DNA of 64,000 bases from Bacteroidota bacterium (GCA_008933805.1 WBUH01000010.1:101820-165819), one strand, 5' to 3'; positions 8,366-17,780 are shown, numbered from the stretch's first letter. The notes: generated from the letters alone by a model not told the origin. Made by a program: numbers and translations.

Positions 8366-11323
8366 ATGATAAAAACACATCGTTTATTGGTTTTGGTTGT
8401 TGCTATGGTGCAAGCTGTTTTGCTATACGCCCAAGACCCCTATTACACTACAATATCGCTTAGTAACGGCCTGCCTTCTAATACTGTGTACGATGTTATG
8501 CAAGACAGTAAAGGATTTATATGGCTGGCTACTGCCGACGGGCTTTGCCGTTACGACGGGTTTGAATGCATTACGTATAACGGCCCCGACCAAACTTCCA
8601 AATCGGGAGGCTCACTAAAAGAGGATAAGTATGGCCGTATTTGGTACGAAAACTTTGACGGCTATTTGTATTACTTGAAAAACGACACCCTGCATGGGCT
8701 GGCAAACCAAAAGAAACCTACGGGCTATGTAGGGTTTGCCATTTTGGGTGACCGAATAATAGCCACACACAGAAACTCAATTGATTATTACAATCTTACT
8801 ACACTTGAGCACATTGCATCCGAAAAGCTGGATAGCGGGTTTATATCAAACGCCATTAGCACTACTAAAGATTATTATGTAGCTACTTCAAATTTGTACA
8901 ATGTAAGGTATAACCCTGCCAACGAAACCTACAAGCTAATAGCTACACCGCTAAAAACCGATTTTGCAATAGGACGTATTTGTATTACTGACAGAGGGGT
9001 GTTGTGTTATAACCAAGTAAAAGAACAACGGGTTGCTTTTGAAATGACAACAGATGGGGTTGTTTCAAAGTTTAATATGCCCAGTATAAACTTCATACAC
9101 ATTATTAAATATGTTGGCGGTTACTACTGGATTTGTACACCCGCAGGCGTGTACGGCATTGACGACAGGGGTAATTTTATAAACAACGGCAAACCATTTT
9201 TTTCTGACAAAAATATTTTAGGGGTATACAAAGACCGCGAGGGCAACTTCTGGTTTCAAACAAGTGCCGACGGTATTTTGCTGGTGCCCGACATTAATAC
9301 GCGTATGTGGGAGCTTGGCGGTTTGCACCCGGGCTCAATATTTGTTCAGGGAAACACCGCTTATGTAGGTACCCAAGCGGGACAGATACTACAAACCTAC
9401 CTGCCCGATTTTTCACACAAAACGCTTTTCCTATATGCAGGCGGCCATGATATTAGCAACCTTTATGTTGATACCATCGCCCAAAGAATATTTGCCAGTT
9501 CATCAATGTTTAAAGAACTTGATTATGCCGGCAAGCCCATGTCTGAATCTGTAACCTCGGTAAAAGATATTGAACGGATTGACGACAAATATTACGCCTA
9601 TGCCGCCTCGGGAGTATTGGGATTACTCACCACTTCCAACAGTAAAATGTCGGAAAAAAGCGTCTGGGACAAGGTACACTTCAGCAAAATCAACCACACC
9701 TCATGGAAGACCTCATCAATGCTCAAAGAAGGTCTCCGCGCAAAATCGGTAGCCCACATCCAGGGAAGCAACAAGATATTTTTTGCCACTAATTTAGGTT
9801 TACAGCTTCTTACCCCTAATGGCATCAGCGAGGCAAAGTACCAAAACAAAAGCCTTTTTATACTGTCGCTGCATCGTTACAAAAACAAGATTTTCGGCTT
9901 AAATACAAACGGCATTATATACACAATCAATGCACAGGGCGAAATCTCTACACTTAACATTGCAGGAAATGCCCCTGTTGGGATAAACCGCATTAAAGTT
10001 GTAAAGAATTTTCTATTCCTGTTTGCAGGTAAACAGCTGTTTTATATTGATTTGAATGATAACAGCTACACTGCCAATAAAATATACAATAGTATATGGG
10101 CCAACGAAATAAACGACATTGAGGTATGGAATGACAAACTGGTGTTTGCCCTGCAACGTGGCTTGATTATGGTTGATTTTGGAGCAAAACCAAATGCATT
10201 AAGCACCAACTTTGTTGTTAACCGATTTAACATTAACAACAACTCTTTTGACATTGCAAAACCCATCAGTGTTTCGCACACTCAAAACGATATCGAAATT
10301 AATTACTCACTATTATCCTTCAACCCGGGTCACACGGCCACTTTATATTACAACATTAACGAAGAGGGTTGGAAAGCCGCACCGGCAAACAGTAGAACAC
10401 TTAAACTAGCCTCATTGTCTCCCGACAATTATACTATCCAATTTAAACTGGGCGAAACCCTTTTACCCCAAACCATACAGTTTACTATTAAAAAGCCCCT
10501 GTGGCAACAATGGTGGTTTTGGACATCGGTTTTTGTTGCTTGCCTGCTTACTGCCTTTATTTATTACCGCTGGAAACTAAGCGTGCAACGTAAAGAAAAC
10601 CAACAGGCCGTAGAAAAAATTGAACTCGAAAAAAACTTGCGACAATCCATGCTCACTTCCATCAAGTCGCAAATGAACCCGCATTTCTTTTACAACGCAC
10701 TTAACACTATACAGTCTTTCATCTTTACCGATGATAAACGAAGTGCTTCAAGCTACTTGGCTAAGTTTTCAAAGCTTACCCGCATGATATTAGAAATGTC
10801 GGAAAAAGACACTGTAAGCCTTACTGAAGAGGTGGATGCACTAATCCTGTATTTAGAGTTAGAAAAGGCTCGCTTTAACGAAGATGATTTTAACTTCAGC
10901 ATTGTAGTTGACAGCAGTTTAGACCTTGACATTGTTAAAATACCATCGATGATTGTGCAACCCTATGTAGAAAACGCGATTAAACACGGATTACTGCACA
11001 AAAAAGGCAAAAAGAAGCTTACTGTTGACTTCTATATTGAAGGGAACAATTTGTGCATCAGTGTGGATGATAACGGAATTGGCCGTAAAAAATCAGGCGA
11101 ATTGGCCAAAATAAAATCTGATAAGCATAAGCCTTTTGCTACAAGGGCTAATCTTAAACGTATTGAAATACTAAACAAAGGAAACAATAAAATTGGGGTT
11201 GAGTACAACGATAAAGCCGATTTTTCAGGCATAGCCACCGGAACTACAGTACACATAACCATCCCCGTAAACCCAGAGAACACTTTATACAATGAACCCA
11301 CCTATCAAAGCCATAATAATTGA
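8366..11323 (+). CDS. Beta-propeller sensor histidine kinase (two-component regulator propeller, LytS core)
   Basis: A 985-residue membrane kinase. A signal peptide (to about residue 22) leads into a periplasmic beta-propeller opening with the Reg_prop motif GLPSNTVYDVMQDSKGFIWL. Further propeller blades run to about 620, followed by a Y_Y_Y-like domain at about 640-705. One transmembrane helix lies at about 716-737 (WWFWTSVFVACLLTAFIYY). The cytoplasmic His_kinase block is SQMNPHFFYNALNTIQ, with His at about 773, and the ATPase motif is YVENAIKHGLL near 870. Similar sensors in the phylum detect periplasmic ligands, often glycans, but the ligand here is unknown. The gene overlaps the following LytTR regulator by 32 bp, implying translational coupling. 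Confidence 0.88.
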   Translation: MIKTHRLLVLVVAMVQAVLLYAQDPYYTTISLSNGLPSNTVYDVMQDSKGFIWLATADGLCRYDGFECITYNGPDQTSKSGGSLKEDKYGRIWYENFDGYLYYLKNDTLHGLANQKKPTGYVGFAILGDRIIATHRNSIDYYNLTTLEHIASEKLDSGFISNAISTTKDYYVATSNLYNVRYNPANETYKLIATPLKTDFAIGRICITDRGVLCYNQVKEQRVAFEMTTDGVVSKFNMPSINFIHIIKYVGGYYWICTPAGVYGIDDRGNFINNGKPFFSDKNILGVYKDREGNFWFQTSADGILLVPDINTRMWELGGLHPGSIFVQGNTAYVGTQAGQILQTYLPDFSHKTLFLYAGGHDISNLYVDTIAQRIFASSSMFKELDYAGKPMSESVTSVKDIERIDDKYYAYAASGVLGLLTTSNSKMSEKSVWDKVHFSKINHTSWKTSSMLKEGLRAKSVAHIQGSNKIFFATNLGLQLLTPNGISEAKYQNKSLFILSLHRYKNKIFGLNTNGIIYTINAQGEISTLNIAGNAPVGINRIKVVKNFLFLFAGKQLFYIDLNDNSYTANKIYNSIWANEINDIEVWNDKLVFALQRGLIMVDFGAKPNALSTNFVVNRFNINNNSFDIAKPISVSHTQNDIEINYSLLSFNPGHTATLYYNINEEGWKAAPANSRTLKLASLSPDNYTIQFKLGETLLPQTIQFTIKKPLWQQWWFWTSVFVACLLTAFIYYRWKLSVQRKENQQAVEKIELEKNLRQSMLTSIKSQMNPHFFYNALNTIQSFIFTDDKRSASSYLAKFSKLTRMILEMSEKDTVSLTEEVDALILYLELEKARFNEDDFNFSIVVDSSLDLDIVKIPSMIVQPYVENAIKHGLLHKKGKKKLTVDFYIEGNNLCISVDDNGIGRKKSGELAKIKSDKHKPFATRANLKRIEILNKGNNKIGVEYNDKADFSGIATGTTVHITIPVNPENTLYNEPTYQSHNN

Positions 11324-12044
11324 CGACGAACCAAGGGCAAGAGTGCTGCTGAAAGGGCTACTGAACGAGTATTGCCCCGAGGTTCAAGTAATGGCAGACT
11401 GCGAAGACTTACCCAATGGAGTAAAGGCGATACGCAAACACAAACCCGAATTAATATTCTTAGATATTGAAATGCCGGGACATAGCGGGCTTGAACTGCT
11501 TGACTTTTTTGACGATGAGGAAATAGATTTTTCCATCATTTTCACTACGGCCTATAATCAGTATGCCATACAGGCGTTTAAGCTATCTGCAATTGATTAC
11601 TTATTGAAACCCATTGAACCTGATGAATTGGAAGAAGCACTAAAACGTTATCGCAAACATCAGAAAAACGAGATTGGTTTTTTGCGCGATGTATTGGGCG
11701 GAACATACGTTACCAAAATAGCAGTGCCGGTGGGTAATATGGTTAAGTTTATTGAGCTTGACACCATCATGTATCTTAAAGCGGATAATACCTATACTGA
11801 AATTGTAACAGCCGACGAAACTAAACTGGTAGTAAGCCGCACGCTTAAAAACTTTGAAGAGGCTCTTGCAGGCTCGCAAACCTTTTTCCGTTGCCACAAA
11901 TCATTTATGGTGAACATAAACTTTGTGGCCAGTTACGTAAAAAGCGACGGCGGATATTTGCAACTCAAAAACGGCTTTCAATTACCTGTTACACCTGATA
12001 GGGTAAGCGAGTTTCTTAAATTCAGCACGTTTATCAAGCGATAA
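11292..12044 (+). CDS. LytTR-family response regulator, partner of propeller kinase
   Basis: A 250-residue regulator. The receiver has IIIDDEPRAR at the N-terminus, phosphoacceptor Asp58 in IFLDIEMPG, the switch TTAYNQYAIQAFKL and the Lys-Pro turn LLKPIEPDE. A LytTR DNA-binding domain covers about 140-245 (IAVPVGNMVKFIELDTIMYL and FFRCHKSFMVNINFVASY). The start ATG lies inside the 3' end of the kinase gene (32-bp overlap). It is homologous in layout to the regulator at 5511, so the window carries two independent LytS/LytTR modules. Confidence 0.9.
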   Translation: MNPPIKAIIIDDEPRARVLLKGLLNEYCPEVQVMADCEDLPNGVKAIRKHKPELIFLDIEMPGHSGLELLDFFDDEEIDFSIIFTTAYNQYAIQAFKLSAIDYLLKPIEPDELEEALKRYRKHQKNEIGFLRDVLGGTYVTKIAVPVGNMVKFIELDTIMYLKADNTYTEIVTADETKLVVSRTLKNFEEALAGSQTFFRCHKSFMVNINFVASYVKSDGGYLQLKNGFQLPVTPDRVSEFLKFSTFIKR

Positions 12045-12074
12045 ACACTCCTTCGCCCCATAAAATATCCGATT

Positions 12075-12104
12075 GCTTATAAGTGCTGTTGGTTACTATT
12101 TTTG
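12075..12104 (+). promoter_or_regulatory. Promoter of exported protein gene
   Basis: TATTTTTG at 12097-12104 matches TAnnTTTG, with a TTG ending at 12075 located 21 bp upstream. The predicted leader before the ATG at 12122 is about 12 nt. Confidence 0.55.
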
Positions 12105-12121
12105 TATCTTTATAGTAACTT

Positions 12122-12616
12122 ATGAAAGCACTTTACACACTTTGCTTTTTACTTGTATCAATCGTTGCAAGCACGCAAGCTAACATGCCTGCCGATCTTG
12201 ATTTTACTTCAAGCCGTAAATACTTTACACTTAAATACCCCAACGACTGGAATATGTTTGAAAATCCTGACGGCACCTATCATTTTGAAAAACCGGTGTA
12301 CGGTACAGGCACGTTTGAGATTAAAGAAAGTCGTAACTTTAGCGATAGCAGCGAGATAATGCACTACCTTGACAATGAAAGTTTCAGTCACCCTAACGCT
12401 AAATACCAATATAACGAAAACAAAACCATCCTGCACTACAACAGTATTCTACTGATTGAAGGTAAAGAAACAATGGTGTTTGTGTGGCTGGTGGCAAATA
12501 AAAACACCGTGCTTACCTGCCGCTATTTGGTGGATAACAAGCAAAAAGCGGATGCAAAAGCACAAACAGAACTGCAATCAGTGAACTTGATGATACAATC
12601 AATTACGTTTTTATAA
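12122..12616 (+). CDS. Exported protein of unknown function (PsbP/DUF3805-like)
   Basis: A 164-residue protein with a clear signal peptide (MKALYTLCFLLVSIVASTQA). It is followed by a compact domain starting SSRKYFTLKYPNDWNMFENP. That opening, a strand then a YPxxW motif, resembles PsbP-like and DUF3805-type domains, which are periplasmic folds without known catalytic function. No cysteine cluster, lipobox or membrane helix is present after the signal, so it is probably periplasmic. It has its own promoter and stands alone. Functional role is unknown. Confidence 0.6.
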   Translation: MKALYTLCFLLVSIVASTQANMPADLDFTSSRKYFTLKYPNDWNMFENPDGTYHFEKPVYGTGTFEIKESRNFSDSSEIMHYLDNESFSHPNAKYQYNENKTILHYNSILLIEGKETMVFVWLVANKNTVLTCRYLVDNKQKADAKAQTELQSVNLMIQSITFL

Positions 12617-12678
12617 ACCGCGTAAAACCTTATATTTGCACTTGTACACACAGGGCTGATTAACGGGGTGCATACTTT

Positions 12679-12731
12679 ATTGCACAATTTGCAAAAATTT
12701 TGTGCAATTGTGAATTAAATACGTAACTTTG
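12679..12731 (+). promoter_or_regulatory. rplS promoter with overlapping dyad
   Basis: TTTG at 12699-12702 and TAACTTTG at 12724-12731 are 21 bp apart, a full Bacteroidota promoter. A dyad ATTGCACAA (12679-12687) / TTGTGCAAT (12700-12708) overlaps the -33 element and could be an operator. Because the -7 box includes 12729, the longer in-frame TTG start of rplS cannot be used from this promoter. Confidence 0.7.
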
Positions 12732-12755
12732 CAGTCCTTTTTAAAAACCACAGAG

Positions 12756-13109
12756 ATGGACTTGATTAAACTGGTTGAAGCCGAATACTTAAAAACCAAT
12801 AATTTCCCCCAATTTAGGGCGGGTGATACTGTTACCGTACACTATAAAATTAAAGAAGGTAACAAAGAGCGTATACAACAATTCCAAGGTGTGGTGTTGC
12901 AACGCCGCAATGCAGGAATGAGCGAAACTTTTACCGTTCGTAAAATATCAAACGGTATAGGTGTTGAGCGTATTTTCCCCGCAAATAGCCCATTTATTGA
13001 CAAAATTGAAGTGAACAAGCACGGTAAAGTTCGTCGTGCCCGTATATTCTATCTTCGCGATGCTAAAGGCAAGAAAGCCCGTATCAAAGAAAGAAGGATT
13101 GCAAAATAA
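12756..13109 (+). CDS. rplS: 50S ribosomal protein bL19
   Basis: The 117-residue product is ribosomal protein bL19, which sits at the 30S-50S interface. The family signature [20 protein letters not shown] and the C-terminal basic segment [20 protein letters not shown] are both present. I place the start at the ATG at 12756 ([11 protein letters not shown]), because the upstream TTG at 12729 lies within the promoter. It is not preceded by trmD or rimM as in many bacteria. It stands as a single-gene unit with its own promoter and a strong terminator. Confidence 0.95.
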   Translation: MDLIKLVEAEYLKTNNFPQFRAGDTVTVHYKIKEGNKERIQQFQGVVLQRRNAGMSETFTVRKISNGIGVERIFPANSPFIDKIEVNKHGKVRRARIFYLRDAKGKKARIKERRIAK

Positions 13110-13130
13110 GACACTACATTTTCAAAAGGT

Positions 13131-13168
13131 AGCCCCAAGGTTTAAACACTTTGGGGCTTTTTTATTTT
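13131..13168 (+). terminator. Intrinsic terminator of rplS
   Basis: AGCCCCAA (13131-13138) pairs with TTGGGGCT (13151-13158) across a 12-nt loop, followed by TTTTTTATTTTAT. The rest of the gap to 13397 (about 230 bp) holds nothing I can define. Confidence 0.85.
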
Positions 13169-13397
13169 ATGGCAGTACGGGATGCTATTAAAACAATTAA
13201 GCTACTCTAAACTATAGACAGACCTATCTCAACACAATAAAGAAGCCGTACAACACACTAGAAGGCCAGAGAATGCTCTTTGAAATGCTCATCACTATCA
13301 GAGCAACTAAAACTGTTTAGCACAAAGCTTTTGCTTCCGCTAAATTGATTTCGGATAATTTAAAACTAATTATGAAGCAGGCTCTTAAAGACCTAAG

Positions 13398-14093
13398 TTA
13401 CTCCACCACAGTTAACCTGCGGGGTTTTAGCGTATAAACAAAGCTGATGCCGCCACCCACTTCGGTAGCACTTTGAAGAGGAATAGAAGACACACGAGAA
13501 ATATTAAGGGTAACTTCTCCCGATAAAGGTTGCAATACATTGGCAGGCACAATAAGTTTACCTTTCGTAGGAATATTTTCAACCACAAACTCTTCGGTAC
13601 GCACGGTATCGCTAAGGGTAATACGCAAGCTTTCGCCATGTTGCAAAGGCTGTGTAAACAAAGGCAGCTCAAGAGGCATTCCTTTTTTCACTTCGGCAGG
13701 AGGTGTGCCCATCAATACAGGGTTGAATTTTAATTTATTAACGTGTTTCTTCCCTTCGGTATCTATATACACAAACTCACATTCTCGCCCGTTCTCAATC
13801 GGTTTTTTGTAGGCTAAATTATACCCTGCACCACTAACAACATTGGTTGATAAACGCATACTATCCCCGTTAAAAGTGACTTCGGCGGGTTTTGTTAATA
13901 CTAGGGTAGTGCCATTGCTGCCTCCAAACCGATATGTTGCATACGCCCATGTAACATTTTCACTCTCATCGTACGAAATAGAATACTGCTGGTGAATAGT
14001 GCTTTGTTTCACATCCCCTGAATTTGCCACCTCGTTAGAAGCACATGAACTTAAAATAACTGCGGTAATAAAAAATAGTAATATCCTTTTCAT
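13398..14093 (-). CDS. Lipoprotein of unknown function
   Basis: A 231-residue protein with a lipoprotein signal (MKRILLFFITAVILSSCASN, lipobox LSSC). The mature part is predicted all-beta with no recognisable catalytic motif; it contains a strand-rich block ending FVYTLKPRRLTVVE. It lies 13 bp downstream of the VWA membrane protein and is probably expressed with it, so both may act in the same envelope structure. I do not recognise the family. Confidence 0.65.
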   Translation of the reverse strand: MKRILLFFITAVILSSCASNEVANSGDVKQSTIHQQYSISYDESENVTWAYATYRFGGSNGTTLVLTKPAEVTFNGDSMRLSTNVVSGAGYNLAYKKPIENGRECEFVYIDTEGKKHVNKLKFNPVLMGTPPAEVKKGMPLELPLFTQPLQHGESLRITLSDTVRTEEFVVENIPTKGKLIVPANVLQPLSGEVTLNISRVSSIPLQSATEVGGGISFVYTLKPRRLTVVE

Positions 14094-14106
14094 AAATAAT
14101 TTATCA

Positions 14107-16215
14107 TTAATAGGCTCCGTTGCGACGGCGCAAGAACCACTCAGTAGCCAGTAGTGCCAGCAATATAAAAAATACCCATCTAAGGTTGATAATATCTTTA
14201 AACGCTGTTTGCATATAGCTTACTGGTTTAATGTCTTCACGTTTTTTAATCAGCTGGGTAAGCTTTTCTATTTCGTTGGCATATACCATGCTACCCCCGT
14301 TTTTCTCGGCCAGTGAGCGCATTAATTGGTGGTCGGCAACGGTCTCCAGCAACTCTACTTGCAACGGTATCACAGTAAACCTGCCGTTAAGGGTTTCCTC
14401 GCGATTACCAACTTTCACAGTCGCCTTATATGTATAGTTTCCTGCGGCAAAATAACCGGCATTCAGGGTATATGCTGTAGTTGCTTTGCTAAAGGTATAG
14501 GTAAACGATTTCCCGTCCTGACTTTTGATATCCATCTTCACATCGGGTTCAGTAATGGCTTCATAACTTTCGTTATATACCTGCGCATCAAATACCACCT
14601 TCTCGTTTTCGTTAAACGTGTTTTTCTGAGCATTCACCCTGAATTTACGGGTATCGTTTTTGGCAGCCAAGTACTGGATGGTTTTGGTCATTACCTCATT
14701 CGTAGCGTCGTGATTTTTATTGCGTTCAAAATCTTGTAACCTCCAACGCCAGTAGCCTTCACCTAATATCACACCCATACGTCTGTCGGTGCTTTGGTTA
14801 AAGTAGATTAGCGGCTGTTGGGTTTTTATCGCACCTATTTGCTGCTGCAACAAAGTGTTTGCCGATGCAGCCTGCGAATAAGTTCCGAAAGGAGTTTTCA
14901 GCGGTGGCCAAAAACGCAAACGGGCCTTGGTTTCTTCACTAAGGGTAAACAGCGAAAACCCGTCGTTTAGCAAGGGTAGAGCGTCGTTAATTTGATTGCG
15001 GTAATTACTGATAGCTATCCCCGTTCCTAAATCGTTAAACATCGGGATGAGGGTTTGTGTGCCAATAATGTGTAACACCGGCAACTTGCTGTTCTCAACA
15101 GCGGCAAGCAGGTTTTCAGCAGGGTTTTCAATATTAGGAAGCTGATGCAGTATTACCAGGTTGTATTTTTTAAGGTCATTATAGTTAGTGAAACCTGAAG
15201 CAAATGTGATTACTACCTCGTAGTTCTGATTGCTTTCCACCGCTTGTTTAATCCCTGCCAAATCAGGGTGCGGTGCAGGTGCCAGCAATAGGATTTTATT
15301 CCGTCCGTCAAGTACTTCAATAAAAAAGTCTTTGCGGTTATTTATGTAGCTGATTTCATCGCTCACGGTAGTAAGCTGTACGATATAGTGTTGCGTACCG
15401 GGTTCATCTGCGGCTAATTGCAGGTTCTCGGTTAGTGATAAATTATCGTTTGTAATAGCTAGTTCTTTACTGAATAATATTTTACCATTTTTGCTAACGG
15501 TTAAGGTTGTTTTAGCCCCATTGAGCTTGCTGGCAGCAACCGTTATTTCAGCAGGGAAAGTATTGCCCAAATACGCAATTTTGTTGTTTCGGATGCTTTT
15601 TACCAAAACATCGCGGGGCACGGTAGTATCGCCCAAAGCAACGGTAAACACAGGTACTTTGCTGTTTTCTGCTGCATACACAGGGTTTGAACCGCTGTTG
15701 AACAACCCATCGGAAGCAATGATTACTGCGCCAAGGTTTTGGTTTTCGTACTGACTGGTAATCTCGGTAAATAAGCTGCTGAGGTTGGTTTGCTTGCCGC
15801 TGTAATTAAATGAAGTTCCCTCACTCACTTTGTCCTCTAACCCAAACAGTTTCACATCAAAGTCTTTACGCAGCTCTTCGGCAAGGGCTTGTAGTTTTTT
15901 GGGGTATTCGTTTTTGTAAAAGGCAGAATCTTTATTGGCTGTAATCGACTGGCTATTGTCTTGTGCCAATACAATTACAGGCTTTTGTATTTTTTTGGTT
16001 GACGATTTTATAAAGGGTGCTAATAGTAAAAAGCACAACAGAAAAACACTTAAAAATCGAATAGCTATAAGTGAGATATATAACGGCGAACGGCGTTTTA
16101 CCTCGTCATCACCAAAGGGATTACGGGTATATAGCAGCCATGCCGCTCCTGCTGCACCCAGCAGGCAGGGTATAATCCACCAAAGCGGATAGGTTGTTTG
16201 TATTTGCAATATCAT
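14107..16215 (-). CDS. VWA-like membrane protein, about 700 residues
   Basis: A 702-residue inner-membrane protein. Two N-terminal helices (WWIIPCLLGAAGAAWLLY and SLIAIRFLSVFLLCFLLLAPF) precede a von Willebrand A-like domain whose metal site reads AQDNSQSI, a DxSxS variant. The core continues LGAVIIASDGLFNSG and VPVFTVALGD. A central Rossmann-like segment (ILLLAPAPHPDLAGI) and Ig-like strands follow. A C-terminal helix (WVFFILLALLATEWFL) ends in an RRR cluster. The architecture resembles the BatA-like and uncharacterised VWA proteins common in Bacteroidota. I use the ATG at 16213-16215; an upstream TTG would add four residues. Function unknown. Confidence 0.75.
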   Translation of the reverse strand: MILQIQTTYPLWWIIPCLLGAAGAAWLLYTRNPFGDDEVKRRSPLYISLIAIRFLSVFLLCFLLLAPFIKSSTKKIQKPVIVLAQDNSQSITANKDSAFYKNEYPKKLQALAEELRKDFDVKLFGLEDKVSEGTSFNYSGKQTNLSSLFTEITSQYENQNLGAVIIASDGLFNSGSNPVYAAENSKVPVFTVALGDTTVPRDVLVKSIRNNKIAYLGNTFPAEITVAASKLNGAKTTLTVSKNGKILFSKELAITNDNLSLTENLQLAADEPGTQHYIVQLTTVSDEISYINNRKDFFIEVLDGRNKILLLAPAPHPDLAGIKQAVESNQNYEVVITFASGFTNYNDLKKYNLVILHQLPNIENPAENLLAAVENSKLPVLHIIGTQTLIPMFNDLGTGIAISNYRNQINDALPLLNDGFSLFTLSEETKARLRFWPPLKTPFGTYSQAASANTLLQQQIGAIKTQQPLIYFNQSTDRRMGVILGEGYWRWRLQDFERNKNHDATNEVMTKTIQYLAAKNDTRKFRVNAQKNTFNENEKVVFDAQVYNESYEAITEPDVKMDIKSQDGKSFTYTFSKATTAYTLNAGYFAAGNYTYKATVKVGNREETLNGRFTVIPLQVELLETVADHQLMRSLAEKNGGSMVYANEIEKLTQLIKKREDIKPVSYMQTAFKDIINLRWVFFILLALLATEWFLRRRNGAY

Positions 16216-16374
16216 GCGTTTGAGCAAAAATAAAGGTTAACAGGCATAAAGCCACAGGCTGTATCTATTTATACCTTTCTTTATCGAAAAGTAAGTGATA
16301 TGCCTTGAGGTAACGTTGGTAACTGCTGAATTAGTGCAGGGAAAATCATAGTTATACTTTTAAAATACTTGCTC

Positions 16375-16493
16375 TTTACTTTTTGTTTGGGCAAAAAGTA
16401 AACAAAAAGCCCACCACGAAAACCAAATTCAAGTTTTGCCTTTCAAACTACTCGCTACCCTGAACGAAAACTTGAATTTCGCACTTTTCGTGG
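16375..16493. repeat. Double inverted-repeat intergenic element
   Basis: In the 398-bp gap 16216-16613, two hairpins lie head to tail. The first pairs TTTACTTTTTG (16375-16385) with CAAAAAGTAAA (16392-16402), a perfect 11-bp stem with a 6-nt loop. The second pairs CCACGAAAA and AAATTCAAGTTTT (16414-16437) with AAAACTTGAATTT and CTTTTCGTGG (16467-16493), interrupted only by short internal mismatches. No ORF is present. This looks like a dispersed non-coding repeat rather than a terminator. Only one copy is in the window. Confidence 0.6.
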
Positions 16494-16554
16494 ACAACAG
16501 CCGCACAAAGAGCCAATACTCCAAGCATCATTGATTTTACTTGGGCAGATAAAA

Positions 16555-16590
16555 GAAAACGGTGAACAAGCAAATGCTGTCCACCGTTTC
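16555..16590 (-). terminator. Probable terminator of grpE-dnaJ operon
   Basis: AAACGGTG (16557-16564) and CACCGTTT (16582-16589) form an 8-bp stem with a partly paired 17-nt loop. On the minus strand it is followed by TCTTTT. It lies 24 bp beyond the dnaJ stop codon. Confidence 0.6.
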
Positions 16591-16613
16591 TATAAGTTAT
16601 TATATTACTATTA

Positions 16614-17780
16614 TTATCCGTTGATAAACCCAAGGAGGCTGGATGCTCCGATGGCAAAACAACCGAAAAACTCTTTCATACGGCCGAAAAAGCTTTTATC
16701 AGTATGAGCAGGATTGGGCTTAAAGTTCTCAGCATCGCGAAGTTTTTCAAGCAGGGCTTTTTCTTCGTTGCTAAGTTTTGTGGGAGTATAAATTTTTATC
16801 TGCACCAATTGGTCTCCGCGTCCGTAACCGTTCACTGTAGGCAAGCCTTTACCTTTCAGGCGCAATACTTTACCCGATTGTGTACCGGCATCAATTTTAA
16901 TTTTTGCACGGCCTTCAACCGTTGGCACTTCGATACTGGTACCCAACGCTGCGTCAGAAAAACTGATGTCGTGTACATACAGCACGTTCTGTCCGTCGCG
17001 TTTCAGGTTTTCGTCTTCAATCTCCTCAATCTGAACTATCAAATCACCGTTAGGACCTGTGCCACCGGGCGCTGAGTTTCCTTTGCCGCTTACCGATAGT
17101 TGCATTCCTTCTTCAACACCTGCAGGGATTTTTAGCTCCACAAATTCTTCCTGTGCGATTAAGCCGTCGGGACCAACACCCGCGGGACGTTCAGACACAA
17201 TTTTACCACTACCGCTACAAGTATTACAAGTGGTAGTAGTTTGCATCTGACCTAAAATTGTATTGGTAACTCGGCGCACAGCACCAGCTCCGTTACAAGT
17301 TGGGCAAGTTTTGAAGTTAACACCCTTGGCCACCGTCATGCGGTTGTACTTCACCTTCTTTTCGGCGCCTTTGGCTATTTCTTGCAGGGTAAGTTTAATT
17401 TTTATACGGATGTTTGAGCCTACGGCTCCCCTACTGCCTCTTCCTCCTCCGCCAAAGAAGCTCTCAAACGGGCTTCCTTGACCGAAAATATCCCCAAACT
17501 GGCTGAAAATATCATCCATACTCATACCACCGCCACCTCCGTAGCCGCCACGGTTGCCCATGCCTGCATGCCCGAATTGGTCGTATTGGCTGCGTTTGTT
17601 TTGGTCGCTTAGCACCTCGTAGGCTTCGGCAGCTTCTTTAAACTTCTCCTCAGCCTCTGGGTTGTTGGGGTTTTTATCGGGGTGGTACTTTATCGCCATT
17701 TGGCGGTAGGCTTTTTTAATTTCCTCCGCGGTGGCGTTTTTCCCCACGCCCAATATTTCGTAATAATCTCTTTTAGCCAT
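16614..17780 (-). CDS. dnaJ: Chaperone DnaJ with a single zinc centre
   Basis: A 388-residue Hsp40 co-chaperone that stimulates DnaK ATPase. The J-domain (1-70) has the HPD motif in [10 protein letters not shown]. It is followed by a Gly/Phe-rich linker ([18 protein letters not shown]) and the C-terminal substrate domains. The cysteine-rich region carries only two CxxCxGxG motifs, CPTCNGAG and CNTCSGSG. Canonical DnaJ has four: motifs 1 and 4 form one zinc site and motifs 2 and 3 the other. By position the two retained are motifs 2 and 3, and the others are replaced by [13 protein letters not shown] and [13 protein letters not shown]. It overlaps grpE by 1 nt (TAATG). Confidence 0.95.
   Translation of the reverse strand: MAKRDYYEILGVGKNATAEEIKKAYRQMAIKYHPDKNPNNPEAEEKFKEAAEAYEVLSDQNKRSQYDQFGHAGMGNRGGYGGGGGMSMDDIFSQFGDIFGQGSPFESFFGGGGRGSRGAVGSNIRIKIKLTLQEIAKGAEKKVKYNRMTVAKGVNFKTCPTCNGAGAVRRVTNTILGQMQTTTTCNTCSGSGKIVSERPAGVGPDGLIAQEEFVELKIPAGVEEGMQLSVSGKGNSAPGGTGPNGDLIVQIEEIEDENLKRDGQNVLYVHDISFSDAALGTSIEVPTVEGRAKIKIDAGTQSGKVLRLKGKGLPTVNGYGRGDQLVQIKIYTPTKLSNEEKALLEKLRDAENFKPNPAHTDKSFFGRMKEFFGCFAIGASSLLGFING

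Noticed and set aside
12679-12708. rplS dyad as an L19 autoregulatory mRNA structure
   Set aside because: It lies upstream of the -7 box and would not be transcribed from this promoter, so an RNA-level control element is unlikely; a DNA operator remains possible.
12729-12755. TTG start adding nine residues to bL19
   Set aside because: The codon overlaps the -7 promoter box TAACTTTG (12724-12731) and would be untranscribed.
13169-13397. Possible small gene in the gap after rplS
   Set aside because: No frame with a credible start, no promoter of the TAnnTTTG type with a following ORF, and no terminator other than that of rplS.
13398-16215. VWA protein plus lipoprotein as a gliding or MoxR-type defence system
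   Set aside because: No MoxR ATPase, BatA/B paralogue set or other system gene is adjacent; only a two-gene envelope unit can be supported.
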